A stretch of 64,000 nucleotides of DNA, taken from Streptomyces cathayae (lineage in GTDB: Bacteria > Actinomycetota > Actinomycetes > Streptomycetales > Streptomycetaceae). Below, in pieces: positions 42,614-50,601 of the stretch; positions within the stretch are counted from its first letter, which is position 1; each line of letters begins with the position of its first letter. The notes under the pieces were generated by a model. It had not been told where the DNA came from and searched no databases. It saw only the letters and a program-made list of their open reading frames with translations. The translations under genes were made by a program, and so were the position numbers. Location: contig NZ_CP121682.1 of NCBI RefSeq assembly GCF_029760955.1, positions 4,278,001 through 4,342,000 on the forward strand, read 5' to 3'.

Positions 42614-42893
42614 CCTCTCACCTGGGAAGACGTTCCACACGAGGAAGACTTGATTCCATCCATGGAAGTAAGTAAAGTCCACCACCCAAGAAAGACTCTC
42701 GTACCCCCAACGGAGGGTGGAACGACACCCAAGGAAGACGCTTAGCAGGGAATTTGTGGTGCTCCCTCGGAAGGGGGGAGCGTCCTGCCTGTCGAATAGT
42801 GAAAGCCATCCCAGCCCTGGGGTGGCTCTCGTCTCCGTTGGCGCATTGCGAAGATCCGTAGCGGGATACCGAAACGCACAACTGGAGAAGGAC

Positions 42894-43076
42894 ATGTTGT
42901 CACGCCCTGGCCTCGCGCTCTACCTGGTTCCCCGAGAGCTCCCGTTCATCCTCATCGGCGGCGCGATCGGCGCCCTCGGTGCCTGGTCCGCAGCACCGAT
43001 GGTGGCCACTGCTGTGACGGCGTTCCTGGTGGCCTTCCAGGTGAAGGTCAAGATCCTCACGAAGCCTCGCTCGTAA
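42894..43076 (+). CDS. Small membrane protein
   Basis: A 60-residue protein: LSRPGLALYLVPRELPFILI (start), then GGAIGALGAWSAAPMVATAV and TAFLVAFQVKVKILTKPRS, giving one or two hydrophobic segments with a basic end. The ATG at 42894 follows GGAGAAGG by four bases, a good site. I do not recognise it. It is the last gene of the island before gpmA and could be part of the element. Confidence 0.6.
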   Translation: MLSRPGLALYLVPRELPFILIGGAIGALGAWSAAPMVATAVTAFLVAFQVKVKILTKPRS

Positions 43077-43084
43077 CCGAACAC

Positions 43085-43182
43085 GGCCCAGCGACGGCCC
43101 AAGGGCAGCAACAAGCCCCCTCCTGGCGGAAGAACCGCAGGTAGGGGGCTTGTTCGTGGGCGCTTACTTCTTCTTGCCCTGG
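43085..43182 (-). repeat. gpmA-end copy D, original att site
   Basis: The end of gpmA itself: core TTACTTCTTCTTGCCCTGG at 43164-43182 (codons for the last residues QGKKK and stop), then the terminator stem, then the motif ACGGCCCAGCGACGGCCC at 43084-43101, like that flanking copy C. It is the reference copy to which A, B and C correspond. Confidence 0.8.
43110..43154 (-). terminator. Terminator of gpmA
   Basis: Perfect 12-base arms AACAAGCCCCCT / AGGGGGCTTGTT around a 21-base loop, 10 bases past the gpmA stop (reading leftward). The same position in copies A, B and C carries a related stem with a changed loop, so the terminator travels with each integration. Confidence 0.85.
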
Positions 43183-43925
43183 TTCTTGACCGCTTCGATG
43201 GCGGCCGCGGCGGCGTCCGGGTCGAGGTAGGTGCCGCCGGGGTTGACCGGCTTGAAGTCGGCGTCGAGCTCGTAGGAGAGGGGGATGCCCGTCGGGATGT
43301 TCAGGCCCGCGATGTCGGCGTCGGAGACGCCGTCGAGGTGCTTGACCAGGGCGCGCAGGCTGTTGCCGTGGGCGGCGACCAGGACCGTGCGGCCGGTCAG
43401 GAGGTCGGGGACGATCGAGTCGAACCAGTACGGGAGCATCCGGACGACGACGTCCTTCAGGCACTCCGTGCGCGGACGCAGCTCCGGCGGGAGGGTCGCG
43501 TAGCGCGGGTCGTCGAACTGGGAGTACTCGGCGTCGGTGTCCAGCGGGGGCGGCGGGGTGTCGTAGGAGCGGCGCCACAGCATGAACTGCTCCTCGCCGA
43601 ACTCCGCGAGGGTCTGCGCCTTGTCCTTGCCCTGGAGGGCGCCGTAGTGACGCTCGTTCAGGCGCCAGCTGCGGCTGACCGGGATCCAGAGGCGGTCGGC
43701 GGACTCCAGCGCCAGCTGCGCGGTGCGGATCGCGCGCTTCTGGAGGGACGTGTGGACCACGTCGGGCAGCAGGCCGGCGTCCTTGAGCAGCTCGCCGCCG
43801 CGTGTCGCCTCCTTCTCGCCCTTCGGAGTGAGGTTGACGTCCACCCAGCCGGTGAACAGGTTCTTCGCGTTCCAGTCGCTCTCGCCGTGGCGGAGGAGGA
43901 TCAGCTTGTACGGTGCGTCGGCCAT
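43164..43925 (-). CDS. gpmA: 2,3-bisphosphoglycerate-dependent phosphoglycerate mutase
   Basis: A 253-residue enzyme that interconverts 3- and 2-phosphoglycerate in glycolysis. The catalytic His is in [12 protein letters not shown] near residue 13, the substrate loops in [34 protein letters not shown] (phosphate loop) and the second His in [16 protein letters not shown]. The start at 43925 (MADAPYK) matches the family; the frame to 43949 adds 8 residues. Its last codons form the att core used by the island, and the reading frame is intact, so integration has left the enzyme whole. The gene diverges from the MFS transporter. Confidence 0.97.
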   Translation of the reverse strand: MADAPYKLILLRHGESDWNAKNLFTGWVDVNLTPKGEKEATRGGELLKDAGLLPDVVHTSLQKRAIRTAQLALESADRLWIPVSRSWRLNERHYGALQGKDKAQTLAEFGEEQFMLWRRSYDTPPPPLDTDAEYSQFDDPRYATLPPELRPRTECLKDVVVRMLPYWFDSIVPDLLTGRTVLVAAHGNSLRALVKHLDGVSDADIAGLNIPTGIPLSYELDADFKPVNPGGTYLDPDAAAAAIEAVKNQGKKK

Positions 43926-44075
43926 GGGTCCGAGCGTAATCGAAGCCATGAGCGGGCCGTGCCCCCCGCTCGACGGGCGGACCGTCGGTGGGAACCGTTA
44001 ATCGAGTGGTGGACTCCTCCGGTTCCTTTGTAAGGTGTGCTCGCCGTTTCAGGTGCTTACATCGGGGGTTGCGTG

Positions 44076-45356
44076 GTGTCCGTCGTCCGTGTCCGGCGTG
44101 CGGTGCGGGAGACCGTGTCCGGACTGCCCCCGGCGTTCTGGTGGTTGTGGACGAGCACTCTCGTCAACCGGCTCGGTGCCTTCGTCGCCACCTTCATGGC
44201 GCTCTACCTCACCCTCGACCGCGGCTACTCCGCCACCTACGCCGGTCTCGTCGCCGCCGTGCACGGACTCGGCGGGGTGATCTCCTCGCTGGGCGCCGGG
44301 GTGATGACCGACCGGATCGGCCGGCGGCCCACGCTGCTCATCGCGCAGGCCTCCACCGCCGTGTCCGTGGCGGCCCTCGGTTTCGTGCGCGACCCCGTCT
44401 CCATCGCCGCCGTCGCCTTCCTCGTCGGCATGGCCAGCAACGCGTCCCGGCCCGCCGTCCAGGCGATGATGGCCGACATCGTCCGGCCCGAGGACCGTAT
44501 CCGCGCCTTCTCCCTCAACTACTGGGCCATCAACCTCGGCTTCGCTGTCTCCGCCACGGCTGCCGGGTTCATCGCCGAGTACAGCTACCTCGCCGGGTTC
44601 CTCGTCGAGGCCGTGATGACCATGGTGTGCGCCGTCGTCGTCTTCGTGAAGCTCCCCGAGTCGAAGCCCGTGCGGAGTGCCGAGGAGGCGCGGGAGGACT
44701 CCGTGGGGCTGGGGACCGTCCTGCGGGACGGACGGTTCATGGGGGTCGTCGGGCTCTCCTTCCTCGTCGCGCTGATCTTCATGCAGGGGTCCGTCGGACT
44801 GCCCGTCGCGATGGGTGCGGCCGGGTTCACCCCGGCCGAGTACGGCATGGCCATCGCGGTCAACGGTGTGCTGATCGTCGCGCTGCAGATCCCGGTGACC
44901 CGGTTCATCGAGCACCGGGACCCCGGACGGCTGCTGGTGATCTCCTCGCTCCTCGCCGGGTACGGCTTCGGCCTCACCGCCTTCGCCGGGTCGGTCGGCG
45001 TCTTCGCCCTCACCGTCTGCGTGTGGACGCTCGCCGAGATCGTCAACGCGCCCACCCAGACCGGGCTGGTCGTCCGGCTGTCGCCGACCCACGGGCGCGG
45101 GCGCTACCAGGGCATGTACACGATGTCCTGGGCCGTCGCCGCGCTCGTCGCCCCGCTGATGTCGGGGTTCGTCATCGACCGGTTCGGGGCGCGGTGGCTG
45201 TGGGGCCTGTGCGCCGTCATCGGCACCGTGGCCGGCCTCGGGTACGGGCTGCTGATGCGTGGTCTGCCGACCGAGGAGACCGCGACCGGCGAGGAGAAGG
45301 CCGACGGGGGCAAGGCCGGCGGGGTTCAGCAGGCGCCGGAGGTCAGTGCTCCCTGA
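44076..45356 (+). CDS. MFS transporter
   Basis: A 426-residue major facilitator with 12 membrane helices. The loop after helix 2 reads GVMTDRIGRRPTLLIAQAST (the G-x3-D-R-x-G-R-R motif), and later helices include VGLSFLVALIFMQGSVGLPV and AVAALVAPLMSGFVIDRFGA. The C-terminal tail is charged and cytosolic. GTG 44076 follows GGGGG at 7 bases; GTG 44073 is an alternative. The substrate is unknown; the gene neighbours gpmA in streptomycetes as I recall. It is convergent with the SCO4226-like gene. Confidence 0.85.
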   Translation: MSVVRVRRAVRETVSGLPPAFWWLWTSTLVNRLGAFVATFMALYLTLDRGYSATYAGLVAAVHGLGGVISSLGAGVMTDRIGRRPTLLIAQASTAVSVAALGFVRDPVSIAAVAFLVGMASNASRPAVQAMMADIVRPEDRIRAFSLNYWAINLGFAVSATAAGFIAEYSYLAGFLVEAVMTMVCAVVVFVKLPESKPVRSAEEAREDSVGLGTVLRDGRFMGVVGLSFLVALIFMQGSVGLPVAMGAAGFTPAEYGMAIAVNGVLIVALQIPVTRFIEHRDPGRLLVISSLLAGYGFGLTAFAGSVGVFALTVCVWTLAEIVNAPTQTGLVVRLSPTHGRGRYQGMYTMSWAVAALVAPLMSGFVIDRFGARWLWGLCAVIGTVAGLGYGLLMRGLPTEETATGEEKADGGKAGGVQQAPEVSAP

Positions 45357-45387
45357 GGGGCGCCGCCTCCGGCTGGGTCCGGTCCGC

Positions 45388-45639
45388 CTACTGCACCATC
45401 AGCGGCACCGCGTGGATCTCGTCGGCCTTGTGGCCGGTGCGCTCGTGGATGCGTTGCACCGCTTCGGCGGAGGGTGCCTCCGAGAGACAGTAGATCGTGC
45501 CGGAGTCCGGGTCCGCCCAGGCCTGCCGGAAGTAGACGCTCTCCTCCTCCTGTATCGCGAGGTCGGCCTCATGCGCCTGCCGCAACTGGTCCGCCGTGAT
45601 GCCCTGCATGCCGTGATGGATGTCCATGAACTGGGTCAT
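45388..45639 (-). CDS. SCO4226-type nickel-binding protein (DUF4242)
   Basis: An 83-residue DUF4242 protein: TQFMDIHHGMQGITADQLRQ, HEADLAIQEEESVYFRQAWA, YCLSEAPSAEAVQRIHERTG. From memory the S. coelicolor homologue SCO4226, next to phoU as here, binds nickel as a dimer. The His pair in DIHH and later His/Cys are candidate ligands. The ATG at 45639 follows GGAAGGAGG. It lies downstream of the Cys-rich peptide gene on the same strand, with a terminator between them. Confidence 0.85.
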   Translation of the reverse strand: MTQFMDIHHGMQGITADQLRQAHEADLAIQEEESVYFRQAWADPDSGTIYCLSEAPSAEAVQRIHERTGHKADEIHAVPLMVQ

Positions 45640-45730
45640 GGCCGCGTACCTCCTTCCCACTCCGGGCCGTACGTACCGACTCGGGGCGTGCGTACTTCCA
45701 TGCTGCGCCCGCACCGGCCGCCCGGCACAC

Positions 45731-45760
45731 CGAAGGCCCCGGCGGTCGCCGGGGCCTTCG
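45731..45760 (-). terminator. Terminator between the Cys-rich and SCO4226-like genes
   Basis: Perfect 14-base arms CGAAGGCCCCGGCG / CGCCGGGGCCTTCG with GT between. It lies 12 bases past the stop of the Cys-rich gene. Strong hairpin. Confidence 0.8.
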
Positions 45761-45771
45761 AACGGGCGTGC

Positions 45772-45933
45772 TCAACACTGGCAGGGGCTGCCCGACTGGC
45801 AGCCACAGCTGCAGCCGGAGCCGCAGCCGCACGCGGCGACCAGGGGCAGGCTCCTGATCTCGGCGGGCTGCTCCGTCTCCCGCTCCTGCGTGGGATCGGG
45901 CGTCGTGCCGGGGGAGCTGGGGGAATCGGCCAT
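45772..45933 (-). CDS. Small Cys-rich peptide
   Basis: A 53-residue protein whose last 19 residues hold seven Cys in C-x-C and C-x3-C steps (ACGCGSGCSCGCQSGSPCQC, counting from residue 34). The first part is acidic and Pro/Thr-rich (ADSPSSPGTTPDPTQERETE). There is no signal sequence. Such a tail looks like a metal-binding or metallothionein-like tag. The ATG at 45933 follows GAGGAGGGAC. Its position between phoU and the nickel-binding protein gene supports a metal link, but no function is known to me. Confidence 0.65.
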   Translation of the reverse strand: MADSPSSPGTTPDPTQERETEQPAEIRSLPLVAACGCGSGCSCGCQSGSPCQC

Positions 45934-46060
45934 GGGTCCCTCCTCGAGACTGGCGCCGTGCCTATGTCCATTGGATGCCCGTTCCAGCGGGCGCATCAAC
46001 GGCGCATCGGGGGCTCATGCGCGCTTTCGGCCGGTTCCCGCGCTCCCCCACGCGGTTCGG

Positions 46061-46762
46061 TCAGGCCTCCTGGGCCCCCGGCACCGGCTGGATGTCGGGC
46101 TGGACGTCCGGCTGGATCTCGTCCGCGTGCTCGCCCGTGACCAGGTAGACCACCCGCTTGGCGACCGAGACCGCGTGGTCGGCGTAGCGCTCGTAGTAGC
46201 GGCCCAGCAGCGTCACGTCGACGGCCGTCTCGATGCCGTGCTTCCAGCGGTCGTCCATCAGGTGCTGGAAGAGGGTGCGGTGCAGCAGGTCCATCTCGTC
46301 GTCGTCCTGCTCCAGCTGGAGCGCCAGGTCGACGTCCTTGGTGATGATCACCTCGGCCGCCTTGGCCATCAGGCGCTGGGCCAGCTGGCCCATCTCCAGG
46401 ATGGTCGCGTGCAGGTCGTGCGGGACCGCGCGCTCCGGGAAGCGCAGCCGGGCCAGCTTCGCCACGTGCTGGGCCAGGTCGCCGGACCGCTCCAGATCGG
46501 CCGACATGCGCAGCGAGGTCACGACGATCCGCAGATCGGTCGCCACCGGCTGCTGGCGCGCCAGCAGGGCTATCGCACGGGCCTCCAGGTCGTGCTGCAG
46601 TTCGTCGACCTTCTGGTCGGCCTCGATCACGTGCTCGGCGAGCTTCAGGTCGGTGTCGAGGATGGCGGTCGTGGCGCGTCCGATCGCCGACCCGACCAGT
46701 CGGGCCATCTCCACCAGACTGTCGCCGATCGAATCCAGTTCCTCGTGGTACGCGTCCCGCAT
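46061..46762 (-). CDS. phoU: Phosphate-uptake regulator
   Basis: A 233-residue PhoU protein made of two three-helix bundles with the metal-binding E(D)-x3-D repeats: EARAIALLARQQPVATDLRI, VVTSLRMSADLERSGDLAQH and the matching second half LLGRYYERYADHAVSVAKRV. It restrains PhoR signalling when phosphate is plentiful. The C-terminal tail has a short repeat DVQPDIQPVPG. The ATG at 46762 was chosen because the conserved start RDAYHEELDSIGDSLVEMAR begins there. It is divergent from phoR; the PHO box lies between. Confidence 0.96.
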   Translation of the reverse strand: MRDAYHEELDSIGDSLVEMARLVGSAIGRATTAILDTDLKLAEHVIEADQKVDELQHDLEARAIALLARQQPVATDLRIVVTSLRMSADLERSGDLAQHVAKLARLRFPERAVPHDLHATILEMGQLAQRLMAKAAEVIITKDVDLALQLEQDDDEMDLLHRTLFQHLMDDRWKHGIETAVDVTLLGRYYERYADHAVSVAKRVVYLVTGEHADEIQPDVQPDIQPVPGAQEA

Positions 46763-46925
46763 CAGGGTTCCTCTCGTACGTCTACTCGGGGCTTCGGGAG
46801 CCGGGCTCCCGTGGGGTTCCGGGGCGGGTGCTCCGCCACGCAGTCGACGGCGCGAACCCCGCGCGACCGACGGTGCGAAACTCCACGCTCCCACGTTCCG
46901 ATCCTTACGCGTCCGGTTCCGCCAC

Positions 46926-46958
46926 CCCAAATGAACCAACCCTGGCTCCAAGGTGAAC
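46926..46958 (-). promoter_or_regulatory. PHO box between phoU and phoR
   Basis: On the minus strand three 11-base units follow each other: GTTCACCTTGG, AGCCAGGGTTG and GTTCATTTGGG. The first and third match the PhoP direct-repeat consensus GTTCAYYYRGG and the middle one is weaker. This is the expected PhoP site in the phoU/phoR-phoP divergent promoter and supports autoregulation under phosphate limitation. Confidence 0.8.
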
Positions 46959-47031
46959 TCTGAGCGACGAGTGTTCGAGCTTGTCCTCCCGTGGCTGTGG
47001 CCACTGCTCGGCGCATGCCTAACCTGGACAC

Positions 47032-48414
47032 ATGGACGTGAACGCGGCGGTCGCCGCAGCGGCGGCGATCGCCGGATTGCTCACCGGCGCCATCGCCGTG
47101 CTGGCGTTCCGCTTCAGCGAGCGCGAACAGCGGCGCCCCACGCGTTCCTCGCTGCACACGGACCCGGTGCTTCCGCCGGGCGTGGACACCGTGCTCTCCG
47201 TGCTGCGCTCCTCCGCCGTCGTCCTGGACGAGGCGGACGGCGTGGTCAAGGCCAGCTCCGCTGCGTACGCCCTCGGGCTGGTCCGCGGCGGCAAGCTCGC
47301 CGTGGAACCCATGCTGCAGATGGCCCGCGACACCCGGCGGGACGGCGAGATACGGCAGGTCGAACTGGATCTGCCCCGCCGCGGCACCGGGCGCGGCGAG
47401 GCCCTCGCCGTCTCCGCGCGGGTGGCACCGCTCGGCTCCCGGCTCGTCCTGCTGCTCGTGGAGGACCTCACCGAGGCCCGCCGCATAGAGGCGGTGCGGC
47501 GCGACTTCGTCGCCAACGTCAGCCATGAGCTCAAGACCCCCGTCGGCGCGCTCTCCCTGCTCTCCGAAGCCGTCATGGACGCCTCCGACGACCCCGAGGC
47601 GGTGGAGCGCTTCGCCGGCCGGATGCAGGGCGAGGCCATCCGCCTCACCAATCTGGTGCAGGAGCTCATCGACCTCTCCCGCGTCCAGAACGACGACCCG
47701 CTCGAGGACGCCGAACCCGTCCCCGTGTACGAACTGGTCGCCGAGGCCGTCGACCGCTGCCGCCACGCGGCGGGCACCAAGCAGATCACCATGGCCTCGA
47801 ACGTGTGGGCGCCCGGCGGGCTCGAGGAGATCGAGGGGCGCGAAGGGCTCGCGGGGTCCGACCAGGAGGGCGGCGGGCAGCTGCCGAGCGCCGCCGACCT
47901 GCGCGTGTGGGGCAACCGCGGCCAGCTCGCCGCCGCCCTCGGCAACCTCGTCGAGAACGCCGTCAACTACTCGCCCGCCCGCACCCGGGTCGGCATAGCG
48001 GCCCGCAGGGTCGCCCAGTCGGGCGGGGCCCTGATCGAGATCGCCGTGACCGACCAGGGCATAGGGATCTCCGACAAGGAGAAGGAGCGCGTCTTCGAGC
48101 GCTTCTACCGCGTCGACCCGGCCCGCTCCCGCGCCACGGGTGGTACGGGTCTGGGCCTCGCGATCGTCAAGCACGTGGCCGCCTCGCACGGCGGGGAGGT
48201 CACGGTGTGGAGCGCCGAAGGCCAGGGCTCCACGTTCACCCTGCGGCTTCCCGAGGCCGCCGCGGCCCCCACCCGCGACCGCACCTCCCCGTCGTCCCGC
48301 CGGGACGAACCCGAAGACCTCGAGGACGAGGCCGGAGGGTCCACCCCCTCATCCCCCCGCACTTCCGATCCATCCGCGTACGAAACGCTTCCCTCCCCGG
48401 AGGTCCTTCCGTGA
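47032..48414 (+). CDS. phoR: PhoR (SenX3-like) sensor kinase
   Basis: A 460-residue sensor kinase. One membrane helix at residues 7-27 (VAAAAAIAGLLTGAIAVLAF), a PAS-like region at 50-140, then the HisKA box FVANVSHELKTPVGALSLLS with the phospho-accepting His at 165, the N box ALGNLVENAVNYSPA and the G boxes VTDQGIGISDKEKERVFERF and GGTGLGLAIVKHVA. It phosphorylates PhoP when phosphate is scarce. An acidic/Ser-rich tail follows. The stop overlaps the phoP start by four bases (GTGA). Confidence 0.96.
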   Translation: MDVNAAVAAAAAIAGLLTGAIAVLAFRFSEREQRRPTRSSLHTDPVLPPGVDTVLSVLRSSAVVLDEADGVVKASSAAYALGLVRGGKLAVEPMLQMARDTRRDGEIRQVELDLPRRGTGRGEALAVSARVAPLGSRLVLLLVEDLTEARRIEAVRRDFVANVSHELKTPVGALSLLSEAVMDASDDPEAVERFAGRMQGEAIRLTNLVQELIDLSRVQNDDPLEDAEPVPVYELVAEAVDRCRHAAGTKQITMASNVWAPGGLEEIEGREGLAGSDQEGGGQLPSAADLRVWGNRGQLAAALGNLVENAVNYSPARTRVGIAARRVAQSGGALIEIAVTDQGIGISDKEKERVFERFYRVDPARSRATGGTGLGLAIVKHVAASHGGEVTVWSAEGQGSTFTLRLPEAAAAPTRDRTSPSSRRDEPEDLEDEAGGSTPSSPRTSDPSAYETLPSPEVLP

Positions 48415-49091
48415 CCCGAGTGCTCGTCGTCGAGGACGAGGAGTCCTTTTCCGACGCCCTGTCGTACATGCTCCGCAAGGAGGGCTTCGAGGTCGCCGTC
48501 GCGGCCACGGGGCCCGACGGCCTCGACGAGTTCGAGCGCAACGGCGCCGACCTCGTCCTCCTCGACCTGATGCTGCCCGGCCTGCCGGGCACCGAGGTGT
48601 GCCGCCAGCTGCGCGGCCGTTCCAACGTCCCCGTCATCATGGTGACCGCCAAGGACAGCGAGATCGACAAGGTGGTCGGCCTGGAGATAGGCGCCGACGA
48701 CTACGTCACCAAGCCGTTCTCCTCGCGCGAACTGGTCGCCCGTATCCGCGCCGTGCTGCGCCGCAGGGGCGAGCCCGAGGAGGTCGCCCCCGCGGCCCTG
48801 GAGGCCGGTCCGGTCCGCATGGACGTCGACCGGCACGTGGTCACCGTGAGCGGTACCAAGGTCGACCTGCCGCTCAAGGAGTTCGACCTGCTGGAGATGC
48901 TGCTGCGCAACGCCGGGCGCGTGCTGACCCGGATGCAGCTCATCGACCGGGTCTGGGGCGCCGACTACGTGGGCGACACCAAGACCCTCGACGTCCACGT
49001 CAAGCGGCTGCGCGCCAAGATCGAGCCGGACCCGGGCGCACCGCGCTACCTGGTGACGGTCCGGGGGCTGGGCTACAAGTTCGAGCCCTGA
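48411..49091 (+). CDS. phoP: PhoP response regulator
   Basis: A 226-residue OmpR-type regulator. Receiver residues: acidic pair VLVVEDEE at 8-11, phospho-accepting Asp52 (LVLLDLMLPG), Thr/Ser and Lys in VPVIMVTAKD and YVTKPFSSREL. The DNA-binding winged helix spans about 130-226 (LKEFDLLEMLLRNAGRVLTR, VHVKRLRAKIEPDPGAPRYL). PhoP activates phosphate genes and represses nitrogen and antibiotic genes. GTG start overlaps the phoR stop. Two hairpins follow (49099-49126 and 49152-49197). Confidence 0.97.
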   Translation: MTRVLVVEDEESFSDALSYMLRKEGFEVAVAATGPDGLDEFERNGADLVLLDLMLPGLPGTEVCRQLRGRSNVPVIMVTAKDSEIDKVVGLEIGADDYVTKPFSSRELVARIRAVLRRRGEPEEVAPAALEAGPVRMDVDRHVVTVSGTKVDLPLKEFDLLEMLLRNAGRVLTRMQLIDRVWGADYVGDTKTLDVHVKRLRAKIEPDPGAPRYLVTVRGLGYKFEP

Positions 49092-49098
49092 GACCTCG

Positions 49099-49126
49099 GC
49101 CGGGCCACGGGCGGCCGTGGCCCGGC
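49099..49126 (+). terminator. First hairpin after phoP
   Basis: Perfect 12-base arms GCCGGGCCACGG / CCGTGGCCCGGC around GCGG, starting eight bases after the stop. Confidence 0.7.
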
Positions 49127-49151
49127 ACCCGTGGCCGGCGTTTTCTTCGGT

Positions 49152-49197
49152 ACGACGGTGGGCGGGATCCCTGCGCAGGGATCCCGCCCACCGTCGT
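49152..49197. terminator. Long palindrome between phoP and the lipoprotein gene
   Basis: A perfect 23-base inverted repeat, arms ACGACGGTGGGCGGGATCCC... at 49152-49174 and the complement at 49175-49197, with no spacer. It lies between convergent genes and can terminate both. The absence of a loop means the hairpin must open a few pairs at the tip. Confidence 0.8.
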
Positions 49198-49218
49198 GTG
49201 CGGCTGTGCCGCCGTTGT

Positions 49219-49884
49219 TCAGCTGCCGGCCGACTGGCTGGCCGAGGCCGCGTCGGACGGGGTGCCCGCCGGCTCCGAGGTCGCGGAGTCGTCCGGCGTG
49301 CCCGAGGCGTCGTCGGCGGGTGCGTCGGACGACTCCGCCGACGGTTGTGCCGGGGCGCCGGGCGCGGCAGGGATCTCGCTCGGGCCCCACTCGCTGAAGA
49401 AGGCCTCGGCCGGGTGGACGAACGCGCGCAGGCTCACGTCACCGGTCTTGCTGAAGGTGAACGTGACCGGCTGCGCGTTGCCGTCCTGGACGGCCTCACG
49501 GCTGCTGGGCAGGACGGCGGAGGCGTTGCCCGGGCCGCCGATGATGAGCGAGCCGCCGGCCGGGACGGTCAGGCTGCCGCCCTCGGCGGGGGTGAGCGCG
49601 ACGGTCTTGCCGGTGCCGGGGAGAGTGATCGACTCCAGCGTCTGGTCGGTGCGGCCCTCGTTGAACAGGGTCGCGGCGACGACCGCCGGGCCCGTGGACT
49701 CGCGGTCCGGCTGGGTGACGACGATGGCGTTCTGGACCTTGATGTCGCCCACGGACGTCGCGGCGTTGTCCGGCTGGATCTGGAGGGACTGGGCGTTGTT
49801 GCCAGACGTGCACGCGGAGAGCGAGGCGACTGAGAACGCGATGGCGGCGGCGGCGATGGCACCGCGTCGAAGGCTGCTGCTCAC
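49219..49884 (-). CDS. DUF461/PCuAC-like lipoprotein
   Basis: A 221-residue lipoprotein with signal SSLRRGAIAAAAIAFSVASL and lipobox SLSAC (Cys at 25). The mature domain is a beta-rich PCuAC-like fold: VGDIKVQNAIVVTQPD, STGPAVVAATLFNEGRTDQT, LESITLPGTGKTVALTP and VTFTFSKTGDVSLRAFVHPA. The usual His/Met copper ligands (H-x-M) of copper chaperones are not obvious here, so metal binding is doubtful. A long acidic Ser/Ala/Asp tail follows. It is anchored outside the membrane. It converges with phoP. Confidence 0.78.
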   Translation of the reverse strand: MSSSLRRGAIAAAAIAFSVASLSACTSGNNAQSLQIQPDNAATSVGDIKVQNAIVVTQPDRESTGPAVVAATLFNEGRTDQTLESITLPGTGKTVALTPAEGGSLTVPAGGSLIIGGPGNASAVLPSSREAVQDGNAQPVTFTFSKTGDVSLRAFVHPAEAFFSEWGPSEIPAAPGAPAQPSAESSDAPADDASGTPDDSATSEPAGTPSDAASASQSAGS

Positions 49885-50256
49885 GACGGCGGCAACTCCT
49901 TGACTCGAGCGAGCGGCGGCGACCGGTCGGCCGCCTTTAAGTGTCTGTCAGCGGCCTCAGGCTATCGAGCCGTTCCCGCGGACCCGCACCCGACCCTCCC
50001 TGTGAGGCCCGTGTTCCCCCGGGAAGGCGCGCGCGGACCGCGGCCGTCACTCGATCACCGGCCGTTTCCGCGAACGTCCACGGGGAGCGTGGCGGCTTGC
50101 GTAAGTGACTCGAGTAAGTGACTCGCCGGTCACTTCGGGCACGCACTCCTCCGACATTCACATAAGTGCGGCCGGGCTCGTCCGCGGCACCTTCTCGGAG
50201 AGGCGCGTATTTCGTGAAGGAATCCGGCGGCGGACCGGGAAATGCCGGGGCGGTCC

Positions 50257-50304
50257 GGAAATTGATCACCGGCCGCTCCTCCCGGAGGGCGTGTGATCAA
50301 TTCC
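50257..50304. promoter_or_regulatory. Inverted repeat TTGATCAC / GTGATCAA
   Basis: Arms GGAAATTGATCAC (50257-50269) and GTGATCAATTCC (50293-50304), alike except for one extra A, separated by 23 bases. It can form a hairpin or be a binding site for a dimeric regulator. A third GATCACCGGCCG-like copy lies at about 50053. Distance to carD is about 300 bases. Confidence 0.5.
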
Positions 50305-50544
50305 GGATTCGGCCGGAACCCTGCCGTGCACACCGAACGGAGTAGCGGAACTCGAGCGCCTGGGGGTGGACATATGGGTACGTTTCGCCACCTGCCGAGG
50401 CCTCCGGATGCGTGTACCGTACGCGTTTCCCTTGCCCTCGAGGGCCCCTCCGACCTGCGAATACATGCTTCCGCTCAGTGGTCACAGCACGTTCCTGATG
50501 CTGTTGTCAAGCCCCGAGAATGGCCCTGACCTGCGAAAACGTCA

Positions 50545-50573
50545 TTCAGAACACGTCGTATCCGTGTTACCCT
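50545..50573 (+). promoter_or_regulatory. Possible carD promoter
   Basis: TTCAGA and TACCCT with a 17-base spacer, ending 28 bases before the carD start. The -35 is only a partial match to TTGACA and the -10 to TAGRMT, so confidence is limited. Confidence 0.3.
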
Positions 50574-50601
50574 GGATAGCCACGGAAGGGGTACCTGTCA
50601 C

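Larger units (their letters stand above)
42372..42893. other. AT-richer region beside the integrase stub
   Basis: This 522-base stretch carries a perfect hairpin (42401-42420), 42-base repeats (42520-42613) and four GGAAGAC/GAAAGAC motifs between 42626 and 42742. No gene of credible length is present. It looks like the regulatory or att-arm region of an integrated element. Confidence 0.6.
49885..50601. other. Long upstream region of carD
   Basis: A 717-base intergenic region between divergent genes. It holds a short direct repeat (GTAAGTGACTCGA twice, 50101-50125), an inverted repeat (50257-50304) and a possible carD promoter (50545-50573). No credible ORF was found on either strand. Confidence 0.55.
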
